Shown: piece after piece, positions 1-12,801 of the stretch
Layout: every line of letters starts with the position of its first letter
Position numbering within the stretch: the first letter of the stretch is position 1
Origin: Fasciola hepatica
Lineage: Eukaryota > Platyhelminthes > Trematoda > Plagiorchiida > Fasciolidae
Length of the DNA stretch: 64,000 bases
Assembly (NCBI GenBank): GCA_948099385.1
Contig: CANUEZ040000031.1
Location: 1,171,001-1,235,000 of the forward strand
Direction of reading: 5' to 3'
Notes under the pieces: model-generated
What the model saw: the letters and a program-made list of their open reading frames with translations, nothing else
Told to the model about the DNA's origin: nothing
Databases searched by the model: none
Translations under genes and position numbers: made by a program

Positions 1-2050
1 CTGTAGGGGAGACAAAGATGAAGGCAACGTTCAAAAACGAAAAATAAGAACTAAACAAATGTAATAATCAAACGTAGTTGTATAATGTGAAGAGGGCCAA
101 AAAGATGAAACATCATAAATTGTTCACTCACTATGAGAGAGACAGAGGATGATGACGAAAGGAAAGCCTGGGTAAATCAACGGAAAGCTAATCTAATACA
201 GTTTCCAAATTGTCGATGGAGCTCGGACTATCAACGAAGAAAGGAAACTGGAAAGTGAAATTAACTGCGGAGCAAAAATACAACGATAACAATGGCGAAT
301 GATGTAAGGAGTAAGCTAGGTAATGGAGGATTAAAAAGGAGAGAAGGATAGATCGTATGATTAAGGATTTTATATGTGAATTCGTAGCAGAAAGAATGTG
401 GAGAAACAGAGGAAGAACCGAATAACGAGAAATTAAAGCACGGCGAGTGCGGTGACGAAGTGTATAGGAGGGAAAATAGAAGAAATGTTAGACGACAGGA
501 AAACAGGTGATTGTTGACAGACTAGATAATTTCTTTCATTTGAATCATGGGACGAAGACCAAAAAATAAGGGCTATCGTTGGGACAGACGAATCTATGTT
601 GGAACAGTATGCCGGAGACATAAGTGTGCTGCAGAGTCGAGACGGTTGATCTACGGAGCTTATCTGCATGCAATTGGACAGATAAAGTGGACCAAAATAT
701 TCCAGTCAGAACTCTGGAAAGCTCTTGAGAGAATGACAAAGCTGAACAATGAATGTATGGTAAGGTTGCATATAAAAAAAAATACGGCTGTGACAGAGGA
801 ACAAGGTGGAAACGACAGGTTTTGACATGAAAATGATCTTGGTTACAAAATGGACCGGTCGGTATTGGCGCGAGGCATAAGAAGAGAAGACACTTAGGTA
901 TACGTCGAGGGGATAGACACTGGGGGTGTAGCAGCGATTGTTAAGATGTATAAGCTGGTGGCCGTAGCTTCGGAGTAAAGAAAGGGAGTGAGTAAAATAA
1001 ACAGGGGTAGAAAAGAATAAGTAAATATTTTAGGTCATGGGTGGCGAAAAAGAATAAGGCGATTTTCACAGCATGTAGCTGAAGCTAACAGAATGAGAAG
1101 CTGTTGGTAAACGTACAGAAAGCGTAGGTGTGCATACTGTGGAAGAAGGACAACAGTAGGGATTCTGAAAGATTAATTGGGTGTGCATACAGAGGTATAA
1201 CAGTGACAACGGAAAATGATGCGATTGTTGATAAAATCGTTAGGAGATTATACCGTAGCAGAATGAATGACAAAACTATGTGATCCGTAAACGGCTTTAT
1301 TGGATGAGACAGGGCGATGGCAGCGGGATCGTACGTTGCTCAACCGCAGCCTTTATATGAGGGTGACCGTGACCTGGACACCCAACCTGAAAAACACTTC
1401 TCAAAGTGAACACGGTAGATACGACCCACCGGCCTATTCGCGCTCACAAGCTGTTGCGAACTGCCTTCACACCTGGTATACGCCCCCCCCCCCCAAAAAA
1501 AAACAGTGGATCTGATCGAACTTCAAACTGGATTGGCACGAGTGACCATTGATGATTGTTCATGGAAGCAATGGGTCAAGTAAGAAGGTATCCGATTCAA
1601 AATGAGTTGGTTAGGTTTGCGAGATGTCTTAGAGAGCAGAGCGCATGAGGACAGCGCTTGGTGATTAGCGGGTATCAGTGTTATTCAGATGCATCTCTCA
1701 CGGAAGCGACTATCATAGTTCCCAAGACATCTGATCAGTATTGGATGTGAAAATACGCATGAGGCGGGGCTGAAAAAAGGAAAGCTGATAGGGCAACTCA
1801 GTCTGGGTGTACACCAGACGCTGACTAACGGGTAAACGGAGGCGAACAAAAATTACGAAAGGACAAACGATGATTGATTTTGGCACCATGAGAAAAGGGG
1901 GGAGCAGAGTCTGCATGAAAGGTCATGGTATTTGATTCAGTTTGGATAGGACTCCTTTTTCCCATAGCCAATCAAATGTTCAGAATCCTATCAAAGAGAC
2001 AAGACTGAGTATCGTTGATTGTGTCCGCGATTGGTGGGTGTAGGGTTTTT
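1..2050. other. Purine-rich stretch without a recognised gene
   Basis: The plus strand is strongly purine-rich, especially 1-1300, so the minus strand is pyrimidine-rich. The recognisable LINE copies at 2060-3090 (-) and 4550-6140 (+) also have pyrimidine-rich coding strands, so this stretch may be older minus-strand retroelement sequence. I found no reverse transcriptase, endonuclease or other motif in any frame. The longest open frames are 60-90 codons and look like chance. Confidence 0.5.
1483..1503. repeat. C12-A9 homopolymer junction
   Basis: Twelve C followed directly by nine A. It is a low-complexity tract with no neighbouring feature that explains it. Its exact length is likely to be unreliable in sequencing. 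Confidence 0.9.
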
Positions 2051-2059
2051 CGAATTATT

Positions 2060-3090
2060 TGGCCGGACTTCGATCTCGAGGTACCTCTCGCATGCTGCAT
2101 CTACCGACATGCAATTATTGGGTCACTGATGTGCTCGGGTACCGTAAAGATATGGAGTAAATACGGATAGAGGTTTGGACTCGGCTTCATATGCCCGGGC
2201 AGCTTATTCCAGAACTTGGAGTAGCCGAGAAGGCGAAAAAGAGTGATCTGAAGGCCGGTTCGGCTGAGATGAACGGGAAAGTAAGAGACCTTTGTCGAAG
2301 TGGTATGTCAGTTCATAGTAGGGTTAGAGAAAAAATACCGATTATGGAGAAAGTTTTGTAAGTCTAATGCGGCAGAGAGGGGGTTGGTCGAGATTCAGGT
2401 GTTAGTATCGTTCTTCATTGAATACAGACTTTGAACATCCAAATAATTGTTTAGGAGAACGCCTTTGTATGCTTTCAAGCGCACTTTTGTCAGATTACTG
2501 AGCAATATTCAAGTTAGGGTCTGATGTGGGATTTTCAATTCCAACAGATACTGTACCGGAGATGAAAAGAGCGAGGCAGGATAGCCACGCTTCTTCTATC
2601 CTTGACCGATTGGATGGCGGCGTAATCTGAGTGGATTAGAGAACCAGAGTAGTTGAGGCACAGGTCGCGGATGACAGGTCGACCAGGAAAATGCAGACCC
2701 ACCAAGAGTTGAAGATGTAGAGAGAAATGGGAACTTAAGGGTTAAGACCTCACACTTACCAAAGGGAGAACGGAATGTCCGTGAGTGACACTACAGTTCA
2801 GGTGCGGAGAAGTCCGTGGAAATGTCACTGAGTGTCGATGTCCCAAAAAGAACTTGGATGAGTAGACTATCTTTATATGATCCGAAAATTGGATAGGGGT
2901 GCCTGGAAGTACAATACGCAGAAAGTCGTCTATCTTAATTATAAATAGAAGGGGAACCAGTACACGGCCCTGTATTCCGCCGCTTGTAGCACGTTTTGTA
3001 TAAGAAGTATTACTGTCATTATGGACCACCTGAGAATATTGAGATAGGAATGAAACCACAAACGGAATGGTCAAACAAAGTCAAACAAAT
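2060..3090 (-). mobile_element. CR1/Jockey-like LINE remnant, C-terminal part of the reverse transcriptase ORF
   Basis: Read on the minus strand. Around 2910-2985 the frame shows TSGGIQGRVLVPLLFII, a decayed form of the RT motif usually read as SGVPQGSVLGPLLF. It is followed at 2877-2888 by FSDH, where functional elements have the catalytic F/YADD box; one of its two aspartates is lost. Further along, about 2434-2490, comes ALESIQRR, and at 2197-2211 WNKLP; both are hallmarks of the C-terminal domain of this type of LINE ORF2. Several stops and frame changes interrupt it. Nothing RT-like is seen upstream of about 3090 (fingers and endonuclease are absent), which fits the usual 5' truncation of LINE copies. 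It cannot encode an active enzyme. The clade assignment rests on motif style only. Confidence 0.8.
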
Positions 3091-4552
3091 GTAGCTAAGT
3101 AGTGAGATGGGCGTGTGGAACATGATACATTTGTGACGATTCAGCAGCTATCATACGTGATACGGCCAAGTACTGCTTCATAACGACGTATGCGAATGAG
3201 CCCCAACCAATCAGGATCGCCACAGACAAGTCCGACAAAAGCTCCCTGTGATTGTTCATCTTTGAGTCTGCCATTTTTATCCGCTAATTTACCATACGTA
3301 TACAAACCCTTTCTGCAAAAATCTAACATGCTATGTTGCAGCCATGGTCTTCTTGCTACTTCCGTTCGCGTAGTTCTGGTTAAGAGTAATTTCGATGCAT
3401 TCTGCCAGTCCAGTTTATTACGGCTATTACAAAAGTCCTTCGACTGAACAAGGTAGATAATGAATACTGGATGGCCGCTATAAGAGGCTTTAGTGATTAA
3501 GTTTGGGAAGCCAAACGGGCATGTGGTGCATGACCGTGACTTGAGAAATCTATATAACCGATTGTAAGAAGGTTGGAATCAAGAAGGTAAATTACCATGC
3601 TGTCTTTAGAAGTTTTTTTAAGTTTTCTGGGAATGACAGGTATGTGACTGATAGAACGGTAATTGGCAAGTACTAAAAAAGGTCCTATTTAGTGCTATGG
3701 TATGATGACTGACAGCCTCCAGGCCGACGGTTTTAAATTACAGATGAATGATAATGTGAACAAACTGAATATTAAGATCGGTAAACCCGATTCTTTATCA
3801 GCGATTTACGCTAGGGCAACTCTTCTGGTTATGAACTAGCCGATGCATTATAACATGAAATGATTGAAGAAATATTGTTTATGTCCAGTGTTAGGATAAT
3901 AAGAGACAGACCGTTGGCAGCAGGAGGATTCAGAGTAGTCATACATGTGGTATCGGCCATAAAAGTTCCGAAGAATTGAACTGTGATGTGAAGGTGATCA
4001 ATGTCACTTTGGAATTATTCTCAACATCAACTCATGCTCCTCGGAATTCGTTACTCTAACGAATCATTCACTAGAGTTAAAGGCACAATATGTTCTGTCT
4101 CACTATACCACTACTCGTTTTTATGAAAGCTGGAAAGCTCAAGTTGAACTAGTAAACACAAGTGGGCCGGTTGGCAGAATGTTCTTAGCCGTACGTCGCC
4201 AAGGAAGTTGACAGTTCCCTCATTGGTCAGTAATACCATTCGGTTCCTGTTAGGGAAGATGTCTTTCCTAACCAATGTCTTCAGCTCTCGGACTAACAGG
4301 AACACCTGAATGACCTGTATCTCAGTCTTGGGTGAGCGGAAGTAATTGTTTTGAACCCGCTCTCCTTGAGAACTTCGAGTACTCTCGTCAGGAAACCAAT
4401 CATCAAAAGTAGGAGATAGATGGTGATGTGATTACTTGCATCACTTCCGAATGGTCTGACAAGTCTGAAGTTATGTTTTTACTTTCTCCAGTAATGGTAG
4501 TGACTGCGTGATTGTTGAATGCCACCCTAAATTCTCAACATTTTGAGGCACT
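3091..4552. other. Unassigned sequence between two LINE remnants
   Basis: No motif recognised on either strand. Open frames reach about 85 codons (3190-3447, +), which chance explains. It may contain the degraded 5' side of the minus-strand element or simple intergenic or intronic DNA. Confidence 0.4.
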
Positions 4553-6139
4553 GTGATTAGTAACTTGTATATAGCTCCTTTTTGCTTCCAGAGGGACATC
4601 GACTGCTTCTTCGACACTTTCATACCCTCTCTCATTCAGTTACTTTCTGACTGTTGGTGCTTTGTTACTGGAGATTTTATTCATACCCCTACGTATTCCT
4701 TACTTGCTTTCCGCAAAAGGACTGTCTTTTCCCAACTACAAGGAAAGCTGAGTTAGACAGAATTATCATATACCATCCCGATATTTTTCACTTACCACTG
4801 GAAGCTCTTGCTTCAACAAGTAGTCACGCTCTTATTATCATAAGACCCAGCGTTTATTCACGTTCAGCCCACTGTCCACTCGACAGGACAAAACAACTAA
4901 AGGTGTCCTTCAGAAATCAGTCACACATCAACTTGACTCTTCTTCGGAAATCCTTTTCCATCTTTACTTCGTGGCTTTCCTCAGACTGCTATCTTTTCCT
5001 GCTGGACCAATTTACGAAGACACTGAGTGAGGTATTTGATTTGTGTTTACCAATGTTGACTGCACTTTTAAACACATTGCTGAAATCTCTGAGAAGGCAA
5101 ATATAAGGTGCTTACAAACTACATGACCAGGCTTCTGTGAAACAACACTCCATCCTGGTGAAACAAGAGATCCCAAGTCTGAACAAGAAATTGTCCCACC
5201 AGTTCTTTTGTACCATCAATAGCAAACGTCTCTGGCATGGAATTCGACTTTTGTGTCAACAGAGGGCCTGATCAAAAAACCACGACATAGATGCCAACAG
5301 CTTGAACGCTTTGTTTATTCATCCTTCATTGGATACCTTGCCATCTTGCTTTCCTTCTATTCCCTTAGAAGTGGAGCCATTTTCCTCAGAAGAATTCTTC
5401 CAGTTTATTCCAACCTCAAAAGTAGCTTCTGCTGTGAGTCCAGACGGTTTACCCTCCACGGGTATCTAACTTGGAGCACATCAGCTAACCGGAATCATGA
5501 GTTCCCCCATCAATAAAACTCATGATGCTGGTTTCATTCCTGCCTACTGGAAACCCGTGACTATAGTACCTATTCCCAAACCCTCCATGTCCAACATTTT
5601 GTCAAAACGCTTTCGTCCCATCGCCATCACTTCTTCTGCGCTCAAGTTGACCGAGCGTGCTATTCTTAGTCGATAGCCTTCTTCTCTGGCTGTTCCAAAT
5701 AACCCCAATGGGTTTTTGTACAAACCCACGAGATGCACTCTGGATGTAGTTGCTTCAGTCTACCATTTCATTTCAAACAATTTGAAGCAATCCATGACTT
5801 CCACCCGATGTATTTTCCCCGACTATTCTTCTGCACTTGATTCGGTTTCCCGTTCTCTAGTTCTTCAACAGTAAATGTTTTTGGCTGTCTCACATTTTCA
5901 CTCTCGTGATTGAAAAATTACTTTTTCAAATGAACTCAGTTTCCCGGGTTTGGTACAAGTTTATAGAGTCTTTTGATTTAAAACTCCGGTTTTCTTCAGG
6001 GCGCCGTTGTATCCCCTTTCTCCTTAGCAATTGCAATAGCGACTTGAACACTGCACCACCAGCACAACATTTTAGGTACGCTGATAACTTCGTGCTCTGT
6101 CAACCTATCTCCAACCAAGAAGACGGTAACTCATTGTGA
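4553..6139 (+). mobile_element. CR1/Jockey-like LINE remnant with endonuclease and reverse transcriptase pieces
   Basis: The parts appear in the normal order for a non-LTR element. An endonuclease GDF motif (VTGDF, about 4664-4678) is followed in another frame by a conserved stretch ending in SSHALIIIRP near 4816-4840, where active AP-type endonucleases have SDH. RT fingers follow at 5538-5673 (YWKPVTIVPIPKP, then FRPIAITSSALK), broken by a TAG. Then comes palm motif A near 5815-5850 (PDYSSALDSV, catalytic aspartate kept) and motif C at 6077-6088, YADN instead of YADD. At least four frame changes and several stops separate these blocks. The loss of the endonuclease and motif C aspartates and the stops show a long-dead copy. 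The thumb and C-terminal domain are not seen after 6139. It differs in sequence from the other two LINE remnants here. Confidence 0.88.
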
Positions 6140-9100
6140 TGGAGAGTTCTCATCTTATTTGCGTACGATCACATATACTCAGCATAGGGAGACTAAATCT
6201 CTCTCGGTTATCTGCATAGCCATAAGTGTGACGAGGGTAGTAGGAGACCAAGGTATGCTTGGTAACAACAGCTTATGGCTCATGGGCTATCCAATGATTC
6301 ACTGACTGTTTTCTTGCATGTTTTCTCACATGGCTCTTTCAGCAATTATTTTGTTTAGTAACTGATGCGTTGATAACTTAAAATTATCCACAAATTCCTG
6401 ATTTAATATTTTCAGAGCACAGACTGGCGAACGAGCTCGTTTTCTGTTCATTCATACGTGAGCCATAACACTAATATATTATGGCAGGTTAGCTCATTGA
6501 CCCGTTAGACAAGTAGGTGGAAGTGATAAGGATATTTGACCACACAAGCACACGGAAATGAAAACGGGGCCAAACTCGAGACCAGTGAGGACGGTTTGTT
6601 ACTGAGGGTAAAAACATTATTTCTCTGTAAGTAAAAGACAATACACATATAAGAACCTTTGCCTAAAATGTAATTCTAGTCAGTGTCAAACATGAGCGCT
6701 TTGGAATAGGCATGGACTAAAACACAAAGGCTCATTGTACTACTTGAGAATGCCGTCAACCGGAGACTTGGAGAGAAAAATCACGCTTGATCCTATCGAG
6801 GTTGATAATGACTGTCAAAAATGTGCAGAAATTGGCCGAAAATAGATAAGTGGCTTAGTTTCAAATGTGGTCTGTTCTCCTGTGTACCAAACCATTTCTC
6901 CGATTAGGGTTTTCAGTGTGATAGTCGTTTTGGGAATTGGTTGTAAGGAATTATTCACTTTGGACTAAGAAAATCAACTCGCCATTTTGTGGAATTGCGT
7001 TTAACTGGTTTAGTCCAGATCCCATGCTTCCTATCCTACGTTTATCCTGCATTAACCAAACCATTTGCTTGCCTTCGATGCATTGTCACTGTAAAGGAAT
7101 TATCCGGCCGCCCAATGTTTCAAGCCGAAATATACGAAACGGCATGCCAAGCGATTGCAGTGGTTCCTAAGCCTAAAAGCACTTGAAAAGGTACCATTAT
7201 ACCTTTACTCTAAGGTAGCTAATATTCCTTTCAGCGCGTGTGATTGTAGACTAGTCTACATTAGGTACTTTATCAACGGAATATAAATTCCCGTTTATGT
7301 TTTCTGGCTGAAACAAGCGTAATGTTTGCAGTGTCAGTCACTAGGGAAGGATAAACGGGAGCTCACAGAGTTGTATTTTGGTGTATTATGATGTTATCCA
7401 AATTAACAATCCCAGTTTGCCAGCTTGTTCAGATAATACTCAATCATCATCCATAAGTTGGATGATGGAAGGCTATTTAAATTGTTTTACGATAAGGATG
7501 GAGAGCAACATCACGTGAACTACCAAAAATATCCGGTCAATTGCGAAATTCCTGATCTTAGTTGAAGGCATATACTAACTGTACGACTGCTGGCAGAGAC
7601 TTTAGTAACTAGGTATGCCGAGTGAAAATGTTTAGGAACAATTTCTCATGGTGCTGGCTCTACCTAATACAGCGGTTTTAGCAGCAAAAGGGATTTAGTT
7701 ACTTTTTTCTTTCAAATCACAGCAATATACAATGACACAAGAAGGCAAAATGAAACAAGTTTCAATTACCACATCTTCACTTATTTATCAAAACAGTATT
7801 TCGCACATCCTATTGATGATAAGCTGTCGTGGAATTTATTCATGACTATGGAAGGAAACCAAAGAGTTTCACGTTTACTCATTTCCTGGAGTTATGAGCC
7901 CCAATCATATTTGTGTTCCTCTTAAGACTGAGGATTGCGGATTCCTGTATTTGGTCCCCAGAATTGATACAGTTACTTGTATTATTCATTGGTTGAATAT
8001 GACTGGGTTCCTACAAATAGGTACGGTAAATGTTTTAGTAGCTATTAGCTTGTTCCACTTCCTACTTTCAACCAATCCCCATGAAACAGGTGCCAAACAG
8101 ATATCTTAAAACAGAAGACCATGGAGCGGCCAAATTTTATCATAGTTTTCACTTTGATCGCAACACATTTAGGTCACTGGCGAATGCCTTCTGGAATGCA
8201 AAAATTAACACAAACCTAAGTACACGAGAATGAAAATGTATCCGCATGTTGGATTAGAATCTGATAGCTGTGACGCTGTTGATATTGAGGCCTGTCAGAT
8301 GAACCCATTACGATAGAGTGCAACTGTCAACATCTTTAACAGTAGGTTCAAGCAATTCAAAAAAATTGTGGCGCGGTTTTTTGCACATATTCCGAGTAAA
8401 GGGTCGTGTGGTTGTCATCTCCGCAAGGAGAGAAAACCTGTTACACTGGAAAAATGCTAGATTATTATCATTATATCGATGGATCTGTGTAACTCTAACT
8501 CACCAATTCTCTTGGACTGTTTTTCCAGAGATCGTCTATTGCACTTTTGGGACCATATCAAATAAACCAAAGCAGTAAACTGAATCAACCAAGAAACAGG
8601 TGCACATGAAGGTGTGCTGAGGAAGGTTTTTTCTTTGACTGTTCATTTGTTTACTTGCATGACCGTTTCTGGTATTTTTGCACTAAATTCTGCTCATAAA
8701 AGATCACCTGGGTACCACTGCAGAGGAAATATATATCCCTCTTCACTTATCATTTCATATATACTCACATTTGCAAAGCCCTTTTATCCTTTGATATTGC
8801 GCATGTTTTTCGCTCTCAATCTCACTTTCTGATATCGCAAAATTCTGAAATCCATGTCATCTGATATTCTATTTGCACTTCAAATTGCTTTCTGTATACG
8901 GCCCCGATTAGTAAGTAAATACACATCTATCGAATCATCAAAGAATTGTTCATGTTTGCATCCAGTTCTGCTATGCGAACAAACAACAATACTGACTGTG
9001 TTCCAGAACCCATAAACACGCGATAGATGGAGGTCACTGTCAGCTGGGTAACCACAACTTGTGCTTCATTCGAATTTTTTCGATGATGTGTTCGACTAAT

Positions 9101-10660
9101 TCCATGGTTTGGCTCCGGATGAATGACGCGATTGATGAATGCACACTTCAAGCTGTCTGAAAGGTCCTTGCACTGATCTGTCAAAATTGAACATACTCGG
9201 AATTTTGCAACAAAAGGAAAGGGATATTGATAAGAAAGAGAAAATGAACATAGTAATGTCTGACAGAAATCGGGGATTATCTGCTTGAACACAGTAGTGG
9301 ACGAAAAGCAAAATAAGATGACCCATAAACTATTTTCCAACAGTAATGACGATATTAAAAGTAATGAAAGTCGCTCGTTTTCAGGAAACTGAGCTCGCGG
9401 TAAATGCAGCATCTCGTTTTTAGTGTCAATGCATGTTGAAAAGTACCCTGTCATACTCTGACTTTCTTAACAATGGTTTCGAAATCATATGGTGTAGAAT
9501 TTAGAGAATTAATATGATGTCTAGGGCAGGACAATGAAAGAAAGTGCATGTGATTAGAATGGGCTGCTCTCTGTAACGTCCAAAGTTTATTGTTTTGGGT
9601 TATATCGGCATTTGCATCATTCTGATTCGTTACCAAAATGATTTTGATGATTTACTGCATCATTCCTGCTATGGAAACGAAGTTTAGCAACCTGGTCGCT
9701 GTTGTCTCCACCATGGCCATAGAACGTTGACGTTAGAACATTGATGGATTCACTGACGGTTTAGAGAATATTTCTTTCACCCGTTGTCCGGTAGAAGCAT
9801 AGTGTGCCAATAACCCTTTCTGTTTCCACACTGAGGCGAGACGGTTGGTATTCTTTGAATTCAAAAGACTGATGTTTAGTCCCTTCATGAAAATAGCTTG
9901 CACAATACGAGCATATTGTATTCGATGTTTTGCTGCTTCGCTGATTGACAGTTGAGCCGAACACGTACAGTAGCAACTGAAAATTTAAATAAGAAACATC
10001 CTTGGCGATTTATGTGATTGGCAATGCCTGACAGTCTTGATGAATGTGACAAATGACTTTTCGTAAGTGTACCTTGAAAACGGTTACGTGGAATATTGCA
10101 TTCAGCGCACTTTATCGATGGGTCTTGAACGCCACCGTCATGTTTCTAATGAAGAAGCCTGATATGTAATTGCCCTCCACAAATGTAGTCTAGGCTAAAT
10201 TGATATAACGGCATCGATAAGGATATGAACGTAGATGAAAGAATGACATAAAACACCCGGTGATTATTTCTCGGCGGAAAGTTGAATTTCGCAATCCACT
10301 ATCCTAGCATGACTTACTGGTGACGACTCCTAGTTACAACTCTGTAACAATGGCGACCAGTGATGTAATAAGTCACCATCAAGAGCTTCGCAAATAAGCA
10401 ATCCCGAGATTTCCAAGTTTACTTTGAATACACATAAATAATTTGCAAAATATAAGGTGAGCATTTCGAACAGTTTGAGGAAGTGGATTTCTAGATCAGT
10501 GCCGCAAACGTATGAGGGAGTGCAGGGCAGTATTTGATGAACTTACACAGTTCTCATTCGTAGTTGTGAAGTCCATATTTGAGCAGATGAATGCATCGAA
10601 AGGACCTCGAGAAACAATATCGATATTTAATTAGTGCTGCTTGTTCAATCTATCATTCTA
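6140..10660. other. Unassigned, no gene recognised
   Basis: No protein family, RNA gene or repeat family recognised. The longest open frame of the window lies here on the minus strand (8927-9454, 175 codons). It matches nothing I know, has no signal peptide or domain signature, and is only slightly longer than chance predicts for 64 kb. Probably intergenic, intronic or unclassified repeat DNA. Confidence 0.4.
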
Positions 10661-10719
10661 TATTGTGAGGCTCATGAATCACTCAGTTCTCCTTCACCTC
10701 TCATTAGCTCATCTGGTAA

Positions 10720-10945
10720 TTGTCTGTGAATCATTGTGCACCGATCTAGTTGGTCATTGGCAAGCAATTTTACTTCGTGTAATTTTGACAGTTCTAAATG
10801 TGTTTTGTTGCCTCGTGTAATAACATCCCCATTCGTGTCCCAACGTATGGTAAGCACATTCTGATCCATGCTTGTATGCCTTGATCTATCTGCTGAACCT
10901 GTGATACAAATAATCCATTTCCGTAAAAAGATTATTAGATTGGTA
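10720..10945 (-). other. Weak exon candidate within a 154-codon open frame
   Basis: Inside a minus-strand open frame (10672-11136) a possible exon begins after a CAG acceptor near 10901 and ends at a GTAAAA donor near 10778. The encoded stretch includes SADRS and VLTIRWDTNGDVI, faintly like WD40 repeats. One such match is not enough to call a family. The flanking frame shows no further repeats and I could not link it to other exons. Confidence 0.15.
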
Positions 10946-11139
10946 AGGAATTTATTCACCCATATGAAAATAGGGACAGATTTGGCTTGCAAAGTTGAAT
11001 GCTCCATCGATAACCAACAAATGTTAGTAGAGCTGATGGATGCTTCCAAAAGATCGGCATTTTGCCTGTAGTCGAAAGAGTCGGTCTGCTGCAGGCATAT
11101 TGCAGTAAATGGTTCTCGTATCAACAACAAAATCACACA

Positions 11140-12541
11140 AATTTGGACGTTCTACTTTGCCACTGAAGCGATCGAACCGACGTTCGACTGTTTTTGAGAG
11201 TGATCAACATTCAAGCACTGGTAGATAACTGCGACCCATGACCTAGATAACAATCCCAAAACTAAAAAAATCTATTATCAGTTTTTAAAACATCACGCAC
11301 ATGATGCACCTTCTGGGACACTCTTCAAAGACAGTGACAATAAAATGCCTCTAAAACTGAACACCAGTCAAATGGTTGTTTCGAAACGAAGAATATTTAT
11401 CGTGATTCATTGATTTGTCTCTAAATAGGGTAAGGGAATGCTAGTTGCTTAGTCTAGGTCGGATGTCATAGTGTTCCGGATGAGATGATGTGAAGAACTC
11501 AATATTTCGTCTCGCACACATATCAGTACATTTTTGTTTCGCTTAAAATCATGGCTTCCCTGTGTGTTTTGGGAAGATTCAGTTGCATGCCGGATTAAAG
11601 CATATTCTGAAGCATACATTTGCGAACACGGTGAAACGAAAACAATCATATGAAACCTCTAAAATAGTGCCCCCATAAAGTATTTATCTGATATAGTAGG
11701 TAACGTGAACATTTTTGGAGTAGTTTTACTTTTCGTCAGTGCCAATTAGAAGACCGTAGCACTCGTAACTACTCTATCCACAGCATGTGAACTTTAATTG
11801 ACTCAGCCCAGTGGGTTTATGGCGGTAGTGGTCGTGATAGTCATACAAGGTATAGCTTCTTGACGAAAGTGTAGTGTAAACAATAGTTGTCATAGTAGAA
11901 CGGCAGTTAATGAATGGTGGTCTTCACTGGGAGCATCGCAAAGATAACAAATACTAGTCCCTATCAATCCAGGTTCAGGGGTGAGGTGGTGTCCAGGAAT
12001 ACTGGACGGATTACTGACGGGTTGGGGTCTGAAAATAGTAAAAAATACAAAAGAGTTTGACATATTACTACGAGTTGAAATTTGTTCAGAAAAATTAGCC
12101 CCCTATCAGTTCTAGCCTGCAGTTCATCAGTTGTGTGAATATTTTGGTGACAAGCCATATGTTCGTTGGAATAGCAAGGTGAATGTTACCATTTTCTTGA
12201 ATAATAACAAGACCAGTCTAGAAAACCTGTTCTTCCGTGCCGGTTAGTCCAAACGTTTTGTCCACAAAAGTAGTTTTGAGGCGGAAGGTGATAGCTATGC
12301 AGATGTGATTGTTCCCATACCATTGTGAGTGGGCATGAACAAAAAGTAGTTCAGTCAGAGCCTCATCGTTGAAAATGGCTTTGGACATCCCATTCAGTCT
12401 ATTCGCATTGAGTCTGCTCGGATATAGTATTCGTTTAATAGATATTTCCCTCGACCACAAGGGGAAGGTTGCTGCCATCACATGTCATACCAAAAGGTCG
12501 GTGATTTGACGTGTAATTTCTTTTCACGAGCACACATAGGA
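11140..12541. other. Unassigned
   Basis: No gene recognised. On the minus strand a very good polypyrimidine-CAG acceptor lies near 12030 with a GTAGTA/GTAATA donor 40-43 nt upstream, but joining them leads quickly to a stop, so no exon is proposed. Confidence 0.35.
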
Positions 12542-12801
12542 TCAATTTGAATAATGTTGTGTGACTTTATAGTCATCTTTGGTTATGATCAGCCGTTTGT
12601 CTAGATATTTGGCAATATCAGCCTCAATTTCATATTCTTTGCTTTCTGCTTTGTGTAAATTATCTTGTTTTATTCGATATTTATCTAAGGGGAAATATAT
12701 AAACGCCTTATCATTTCCAGGTACTCTTTTCATTTGTGATCGATTTGGGCGGAGCCATAATATTATACGTAAACAAACCTTCAATTTTCTCACACAGAGC
12801 T
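12542..12801 (-). other. Candidate exon pair separated by a 40-bp intron
   Basis: On the minus strand an open stretch 12801-12725, after a CCCAG acceptor, ends at a possible GTACCT donor. The next stretch (12684 down to a stop at 12542) starts after a pyrimidine-rich TTCCCCTTAG acceptor. The 40-bp interval 12724-12685 has GT-AG ends, and removing it keeps the frame open. The second part is rich in Lys/Glu/Asp. Introns of 30-45 bp are common in schistosome genes, which makes the length plausible if this is a flatworm. No family recognised. Chance remains a serious alternative. Confidence 0.2.
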
